Origin: Phycisphaerales bacterium UBA854
GTDB taxonomy: Bacteria > Planctomycetota > Phycisphaerae > Phycisphaerales > SM1A02
Assembly: GCA_002295885.1 (NCBI GenBank)
Contig: DBGM01000041.1
Coordinates: 1,027 to 65,026 of the forward strand
DNA length: 64,000 nt
Direction of reading: 5' to 3'
The translations under genes and the position numbers were made by a program. This document shows positions 59,163-64,000 of the stretch, piece after piece. Below the pieces are notes generated by a model, which worked only from the letters and a program-made list of their open reading frames with translations, was not told where the DNA came from and did not search any database. Position 1 is the stretch's first letter. Every line of letters starts with the position of its first letter.

Positions 59163-59963
59163 ATGGACCGCGAACGACTGAAGGACGTCCAGACATCGGA
59201 TTTGACCGATGACCGGTTGAACGAGGACTTCGTCGTCTGGCTGAAGACGAAGGGACCGTCGTGGCTGCTGGTCATTCTGGTCGCAGTGGTCGCCTACCTG
59301 TACATCGTCAACTGGCAGCAGGGCAAGGTGAACTACCGCAACGAAGCCTGGATTGCGCTGCTCGAATCGCAGACCCCGGCCGCCTTCGAGGATGTTGCGG
59401 TCCAGTATCCGGAGGTTGATTCGATCGCCCAGCAGGCTCGTCTTCGAGCGGCTGGCATGTATCTCCAGTCCGCGGTGCTGGGGCGGGCCATCGGATCCAC
59501 CGATCAGGATCCGATCGAGCTGGCCGAGGAGGATCGAACCTTCAACCTCGATCGGGCCGCCGCTCTCTACCGCGAGATCCTGTCTGGCGACACGGGCGAT
59601 CTCGACACCGTGGTGATCACGTATACCGCGATGAACGGTCTCGCCGCCGTCGCCGAATGCAATGGCGATCTCGATGCGGCATCGGATTGGTACGAGCAGG
59701 CCGCGGAACGCGCATCTGGACACTTCCCCTATCTGGCCGAACGGGCCAGATCGAGGGGTGCCGCCTCCGCCTCCTACGATCGGCTGGTGGCGATTCCCGC
59801 GTCCCTGCCCGAGGAGGAGACCCTCGATGTCCTGGACCCCGGAATCGGTGAAGGCCAGCCTCAGTCCGTCGAAGATGTGACCAACATCCTCACCCTTCCC
59901 GAGGTGCCGGCTCCGTCCATTCCCGGAACCCCGCCGGCCGAGGACCCCGGTCAGCAGCCGTGA
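59163..59963 (+). CDS. Membrane-anchored TPR protein (YfgM-like layout)
   Basis: A 266-residue single-pass protein with a short cytoplasmic N-terminus, a TM helix (SWLLVILVAVVAYLYIVNW, about 33-51) and an extracytoplasmic helical TPR-like domain (about 60-215, with AALYREILSGD and ASDWYEQAAERAS), then a Pro/Glu-rich tail. The layout resembles YfgM, an accessory factor of SecYEG, but identity is too low to name. GGAAGG provides a Shine-Dalgarno. The stop overlaps the pseudouridine-synthase start by TGATG. Confidence 0.75.
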   Translation: MDRERLKDVQTSDLTDDRLNEDFVVWLKTKGPSWLLVILVAVVAYLYIVNWQQGKVNYRNEAWIALLESQTPAAFEDVAVQYPEVDSIAQQARLRAAGMYLQSAVLGRAIGSTDQDPIELAEEDRTFNLDRAAALYREILSGDTGDLDTVVITYTAMNGLAAVAECNGDLDAASDWYEQAAERASGHFPYLAERARSRGAASASYDRLVAIPASLPEEETLDVLDPGIGEGQPQSVEDVTNILTLPEVPAPSIPGTPPAEDPGQQP

Positions 59964-61123
59964 TGCCCGGAGGCGATGATCGTCGGGAGTCCGGTGATCT
60001 GGTCAATGCGGGTGGCAAGGTCGATCCGGCCCAGCTGCAGGCGCTCTACGAATCCAACACCGATGAGGATCAGCCGGTGGTGGTTGATTTCACCCTCTCA
60101 CGCGATCTGGCCAAGCGACTGGACCGCTACCTCGTGGACCGGGTCCCCTGGCTCAGTCGAACGGCACTGCAGGGACTCATCCGCGAAGAGGCGGTGACGG
60201 TCAACGGTCGCACCCCGAAGGCTTCGACGCGACTCAGACAGGGCGACACGGTCCGGGTGATGCTTCCTCCCCCGCCCTCGACGGATCTCCCGCGGGAGGA
60301 GATCCCGCTGGAGATCCTCCACGAGGACAAGGATCTGGTGATCCTGAACAAGCACGACGACATCATCGTGCATCCGGCCCGGGGCAATCAGTCGGGAACC
60401 ATTATCAACGGGCTGGCGTGGCACTTCGAGCATCAGTCGTCCGGCGAGTTGTCGCCCGTGGGAACGGAACACGCCCGCCCCGGGGTCGTCCACCGGCTGG
60501 ATCGGCACACGACCGGCGTCATGGTCGTCGCCAAGACCGAGACGGCCCACTGGAGGCTGGGCCGCCAGTTCGAGCAGCGACGCACCCGCAAACGCTATCT
60601 GGCCGTCGTGCACGGGCGGGTGGAACCATGGGCGGACGTGATCGATCTCCCCATCGGGATCCATCCCACCATCCGCAAGCGGTATGCCGTTCGGCATGAC
60701 GCCAGCGGCAAGGATTCCGTGACGCTCTACCGGGTCCGGGAGGTCTACGAGGACTTCACCCTGGTGGAACTCGAGCTTCGGACCGGCCGGACGCACCAGA
60801 TTCGTGTCCATCTCTCGCACTTGGGATGGCCGATCGTGGGAGACGACTATTACGGAGGTCGGCATCTGCGCGTCCGTGATCTGGTCCGGGGCGTCTCCCC
60901 GGGTACGGATGATCCGTCCGCTGTGGTCATCGGCCGCCAGGCTCTGCACGCATCCCTGCTCGGTTTCGAGCACCCCACGGAGAACGAGCAACAGACCTAC
61001 GTGGCACCACTGCCGGACGACATGCGGACGCTCATCGAGATCCTGCGTCGGGATCAGTTCGTCCGGGCTCCGGAAGTGGCCGGAGCGGAGCTCGATCTGG
61101 ATCGGATGATGGGCTCGGGGTGA
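59963..61123 (+). CDS. RluA-family pseudouridine synthase
   Basis: A 386-residue rRNA/tRNA pseudouridine synthase. The S4 domain (about 50-120) has RLDRYLVDRVPWLSRTALQGLI and EEAVTVNG. The catalytic Asp180 lies in VHRLDRHTTGVMVVAKT, the RluA signature. The C-terminal LRTGRTHQIRVHLSHLGWPIVGDDYYG is diagnostic of the RluA/RluD branch. The target site cannot be read from sequence. ATG at 59963 is used; a GTG immediately before it overlaps the TPR gene stop. It ends directly against the mraY stop. Confidence 0.93.
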   Translation: MPGGDDRRESGDLVNAGGKVDPAQLQALYESNTDEDQPVVVDFTLSRDLAKRLDRYLVDRVPWLSRTALQGLIREEAVTVNGRTPKASTRLRQGDTVRVMLPPPPSTDLPREEIPLEILHEDKDLVILNKHDDIIVHPARGNQSGTIINGLAWHFEHQSSGELSPVGTEHARPGVVHRLDRHTTGVMVVAKTETAHWRLGRQFEQRRTRKRYLAVVHGRVEPWADVIDLPIGIHPTIRKRYAVRHDASGKDSVTLYRVREVYEDFTLVELELRTGRTHQIRVHLSHLGWPIVGDDYYGGRHLRVRDLVRGVSPGTDDPSAVVIGRQALHASLLGFEHPTENEQQTYVAPLPDDMRTLIEILRRDQFVRAPEVAGAELDLDRMMGSG

Positions 61124-62308
61124 TCAGCGAAGCTTGAGCAGCAACATCGCTGCCCCCACCAGCACCACGGAGATGATCCAGAAGCGGACGACGACCTGGG
61201 TCTCGGTCCACCCTCCGAGATGGAAGTGATGGTGGATCGGTGCCATGCGGAAAAGACGTCGACCCTGGCCGGTCCAGCGTCGGGTGGCCTTGAACCAGCC
61301 GATCTGGAGGGCACTGCTGCCGAGATCGAGGAAGAAGACGCCGCCGATGATCACCAGCAGCACCTCCTGGCGAATGGCCACGGCGATGCATGCGAGCAGT
61401 CCGCCGAGGGGCAGCGAGCCCGTGTCGCCCATGAAGACCTTCGCCTTGGAACAGTTGAACCAGAGGAAGCCGAGGCACGCACCGGCCATGGCACCGGAGA
61501 CGACCATCAACTCGCCGGTGCCCTCCACATAGGGAAACAGCATGTACTGGGCACGCTCGGGTGAGCCCGCGATGTAGCAAAGCAGCATGAAGGCGATGGC
61601 GGAGATCATCGAGAGGCCCGCCGCGAGGCCGTCCATGCCGTCGGTGATGTTGACCGCATTCGAGGTGCCGGCGATGAACAGGACGGCCAGGGCGATGAAG
61701 ATGGCCGCAGGGAGGACCAGCACGGACGGCTCGAGTTCGAGCCCCTCCGTGCCGGGCACGTAGGTCCGGAGGAACGGAAGGGTCAGCGAGTGGGCGGCGT
61801 CGTTGCCGAGGCCGAAGCGGTAGATGGCCCAGCCGCACAGGAATCCGATCCCCAGCTGGAAGAGCAGTTTCTCCCATGTGTACAGGCCTTCACGCGTACC
61901 GGGGGATCGCCGGGCCGACGTGAGCTTCAGCCAGTCGTCGATGCCGCCCACGGCGGCAAGCCAGACCAGCACGAGTAGAACGACGTGAATGTAGCTGTTG
62001 GAAAGATCGGCCATGAGCACGATCGTCGCCAGCAGCGCACCGCAGATGAGAAGGCCACCCATCGTCGGGGTGTTCGCCTTGTCCTTCATGAGTTCGTTGA
62101 TGTCCTGCCGGTAGAACTCCGGAGCGTCACCGATCTTCTGTCTGACCAGCCAGCGAATGGTCCGGGGGCCGAAGCTGAGCACGATCAGGAAGGAGAGGAC
62201 GACGGAGAAGAAGGCTCTGAACTCGAGCTGGTACAGGACCTGCAGCAGGGAGTAGCTCCCGTGCTCGGCGAGCCATTCATCAAAGACCTGGAGGAGGTTG
62301 TAAAGCAT
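61124..62308 (-). CDS. mraY: Phospho-N-acetylmuramoyl-pentapeptide-transferase
   Basis: A 394-residue polytopic inner-membrane enzyme that makes lipid I from UDP-MurNAc-pentapeptide and undecaprenyl phosphate. Blocks in order are RQKIGDAPEFYRQD, TPTMGGLLI, GGIDDWLKLTSARRSPGT, GTSNAVNITDGMDGLAAG, KVFMGDTGSLPLGG and the Mg-related APIHHHFHLGGW, with about ten TM helices. Catalytic Asp residues are in place. It is 34 bp downstream of the MurE-MurF gene, in the order murE-murF-mraY of the dcw cluster. Confidence 0.96.
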   Translation of the reverse strand: MLYNLLQVFDEWLAEHGSYSLLQVLYQLEFRAFFSVVLSFLIVLSFGPRTIRWLVRQKIGDAPEFYRQDINELMKDKANTPTMGGLLICGALLATIVLMADLSNSYIHVVLLVLVWLAAVGGIDDWLKLTSARRSPGTREGLYTWEKLLFQLGIGFLCGWAIYRFGLGNDAAHSLTLPFLRTYVPGTEGLELEPSVLVLPAAIFIALAVLFIAGTSNAVNITDGMDGLAAGLSMISAIAFMLLCYIAGSPERAQYMLFPYVEGTGELMVVSGAMAGACLGFLWFNCSKAKVFMGDTGSLPLGGLLACIAVAIRQEVLLVIIGGVFFLDLGSSALQIGWFKATRRWTGQGRRLFRMAPIHHHFHLGGWTETQVVVRFWIISVVLVGAAMLLLKLR

Positions 62309-62342
62309 CGAGTGTGGCGGTTCCTGAAACGCCTATCGACAA

Positions 62343-64000
62343 TCAGTCGACGGAAACTTCCGAATCCCAGCGTGCCCGGGCGACATGAATCCGCTCGAGA
62401 CCGATGCTCCGTGACGCCTTGAGAAGCACCCGGTCACCCGGCTGCAGCATGGAGGCGATGCGTCGCACGGCATCGTCGTCGATTTCGGGCTCGTGGAGAA
62501 GTCGATCGCCCGACCAGCCAGCGGATGCCATGGCCCGGGCGGTGTGCTGCACCTCCTGACCGACGAGCATGACCAGATCGATGCTGGAAGCAGCATGATG
62601 GGTGGCGACGAATCGGCCCAGCGACTCATGGTGGTGGCTGGATTGATCGCCCAGCTCCAGCATGTCCCCAAGTACCAGGATGTTGCGTGCCTGATCGTCT
62701 TCGGCCAGGAAGGAGTCGATGGTGGCGGTCATCGAATCCGGGTTGGCGTTGTAGGTCTCGTCGACGAACTCGATGTCGTCGATCAGGAACTGTTCTCCGC
62801 GTCCCCGGGGGGGACGATAGGCGTCCAGGCCGGCCTGAATTCGGGCGTCATCGAGCCCGAGGCGCCGGGCGAGCAGCACAACGGGAACGGCGTTGGAGGC
62901 ATGGTGTGCTCCCGAGGCGGCGATCCGGAACTCGGTTCCGTCGGCGAGGCGGAACCGGGTGCCGTCGGGATCGACCTGCACGTCGGTCGGACCGAGCGGG
63001 GAGTCGGCTCCGAATCGATCGATGGTCGCCACCGCCGAGGGAAGTGGAAATACGTCCTCGCGGACCCAGGCGTGGTCCCGGACGTGCGGAAGCAGGGAGT
63101 ATTTCTCGCGGGCGACTCCGGTGCGGTCGCGAAGGGCTTCCAGATGCCCGTGACCGACCATGGTGATGATGGCGTGGGTCGGGCGGGCGATCCTCGCCAG
63201 GGTCTGGATCTCGCCGGGACTGCTGGTTCCCATCTCGAGCACCACGCAGTCGTGTCGGGGGCCTGCGGTCAGCAGCGTCAGGGGAAGACCGATGTCGTTG
63301 TTGTAGGACCGGGGACTGGCGCAGACCTCGTAGGCCTCCTGGAGCACGCAGCGAAGAAGCTCCTTGGTGCCGGTCTTGCCGCAGGTGCCGGTGATGCCGA
63401 TGACCGGCACATCGAGGGACAAACGATGCATCGTGGCCAGCTCGACCAGAGCGGCCCGGGTGTCCTGCACGCGGATCCAGGGGAGATGCAGATCGTCGTC
63501 CTGCACCGTCTCGACCAGCACGGCCGAGGCTCCGCGCTGGATGGCGTCACGGATGAAATCGTGTCCGTCGTGTGTCTGCCCGACGATGCAGATGTAGAGT
63601 TCTCCGGGACGAATGGTCCTGGAGTCGATCGAGATTCCGGTGATGGGCGGCAGCTCGCCCGTCGCGCGGTCGAGGATGGTCAGGGACTGCAGGTGCCGTC
63701 GCAATGTCGGACAGCCGTTCAGCGCCGCCTGCGCCACCACCCGATCGTCGAACGGGACAAGACGGTTTCCAGTGATCTGGACCTGCTCGTGCCCCTTTCC
63801 GGCAATGAGCACCACGGATCGGTCGTCGGCATCGGTGATGGCACGGCGGATGGCGGCCGCCCGGTCCGGCTCCACGACCACGTCCGAACGACGATCCTCC
63901 GGAATGCCTTCCAGCACATCGTCGATGATCGCGTGGGGATCCTCGGTCCGGGGGTTGTCACTGGTGATGATGACCGAGTCGGAGGATTCCACCGCCGCCG
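62343..64000 (-). CDS. MurE-MurF fusion (5' end outside the window)
   Basis: At least 551 residues of one reading frame that is open to the right edge. The first about 90 residues visible are the C-terminal end of MurE (SDNPRTEDPHAIIDDVL, then VLIAGKGHEQVQITG and FDDRVVAQAAL). MurF follows with ISIDSRTIRPGELYICI, the ATP loop GITGTCGKTGTKELL (with Cys in place of the usual Asn/Ser), NNDIGLPLTLL, VLEMGTSSPGEI, DETYNANPDSM and LVLGDMLELG. The protein would add both the third residue and D-Ala-D-Ala to UDP-MurNAc-dipeptide. There is no stop between the domains; upstream sequence would show the MurE catalytic part. Confidence 0.9.
   Translation of the reverse strand, partial: AAVESSDSVIITSDNPRTEDPHAIIDDVLEGIPEDRRSDVVVEPDRAAAIRRAITDADDRSVVLIAGKGHEQVQITGNRLVPFDDRVVAQAALNGCPTLRRHLQSLTILDRATGELPPITGISIDSRTIRPGELYICIVGQTHDGHDFIRDAIQRGASAVLVETVQDDDLHLPWIRVQDTRAALVELATMHRLSLDVPVIGITGTCGKTGTKELLRCVLQEAYEVCASPRSYNNDIGLPLTLLTAGPRHDCVVLEMGTSSPGEIQTLARIARPTHAIITMVGHGHLEALRDRTGVAREKYSLLPHVRDHAWVREDVFPLPSAVATIDRFGADSPLGPTDVQVDPDGTRFRLADGTEFRIAASGAHHASNAVPVVLLARRLGLDDARIQAGLDAYRPPRGRGEQFLIDDIEFVDETYNANPDSMTATIDSFLAEDDQARNILVLGDMLELGDQSSHHHESLGRFVATHHAASSIDLVMLVGQEVQHTARAMASAGWSGDRLLHEPEIDDDAVRRIASMLQPGDRVLLKASRSIGLERIHVARARWDSEVSVD

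Overview
The window is GC-rich, densely coded DNA from a Gram-negative bacterium, most likely a planctomycete of the Phycisphaerae/Phycisphaerales type. That placement is inference from gene content: Kdo transferase WaaA, peptidoglycan genes (a MurE-MurF fusion, MraY, MurQ), secreted FG-GAP/thrombospondin-3/dockerin-like proteins, Lys-rich tails on HU and ribosomal protein bL21, and many predicted lipoproteins. No rRNA, CRISPR array, insertion sequence or prophage was recognised. One tRNA (Ser-GCU) is present.

Layout. 1-5,219: 5' part of valS divergent from a TPR lipoprotein, a small membrane protein, a secreted S41 protease and a secreted endo/exonuclease/phosphatase. 5,229-9,119: trpB with an alpha/beta hydrolase, then rsmD and a CCA-adding-type nucleotidyltransferase. 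9,246-12,382: two secreted ClpP/SppA-fold paralogues and an FHA protein. 12,559-20,926: waaA, thiL, tsaE, a Fur-like regulator, a predicted tRNA-queuosine mannosyltransferase, a metallopeptidase lipoprotein with a HisKA_2 kinase, menG/ubiE and a lipoprotein. 20,931-21,311: rplU. 21,415-34,115: a large kynurenine (tryptophan degradation) cluster. 34,342-37,537: a nucleotide-sugar operon. 37,583-40,351: tRNA-Ser, HU, murQ and a PfkB kinase. 40,446-43,861: unknown membrane proteins with a DUF2520 protein. 43,941-51,354: histidine utilisation hutHUI with a Met-aminopeptidase and a prolyl oligopeptidase. 51,494-57,940: ispH, rlmN, a 1,142-residue degenerate indolepyruvate-oxidoreductase-like protein and a HAD phosphatase. 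58,079-64,000: an APH-like kinase, a TPR protein, an RluA-type pseudouridine synthase, mraY and the murE-murF fusion.

The main physiological theme is amino-acid catabolism. The kynurenine cluster encodes Trp to N-formylkynurenine (TDO), kynurenine (formamidase), 3-hydroxykynurenine (KMO), 3-hydroxyanthranilate (kynureninase), ACMS (HAAO), aminomuconate semialdehyde (ACMSD), 2-aminomuconate (AMSDH) and oxalocrotonate (RidA-type deaminase). A kynurenine-type aminotransferase, a transporter and an SDR lacking the catalytic Tyr/Lys accompany it. The hut genes convert His to formiminoglutamate and sit with two peptidases, which suggests scavenging of peptides.

Two architectural signals recur. Many operon-first genes have a TANNNT -10-like hexamer 6-8 nt before the start codon and no Shine-Dalgarno, which suggests widespread leaderless mRNAs. 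Two divergent gene pairs (valS/lipoprotein and fur-like/QTMAN) share overlapping start codons in a CATG tetramer.
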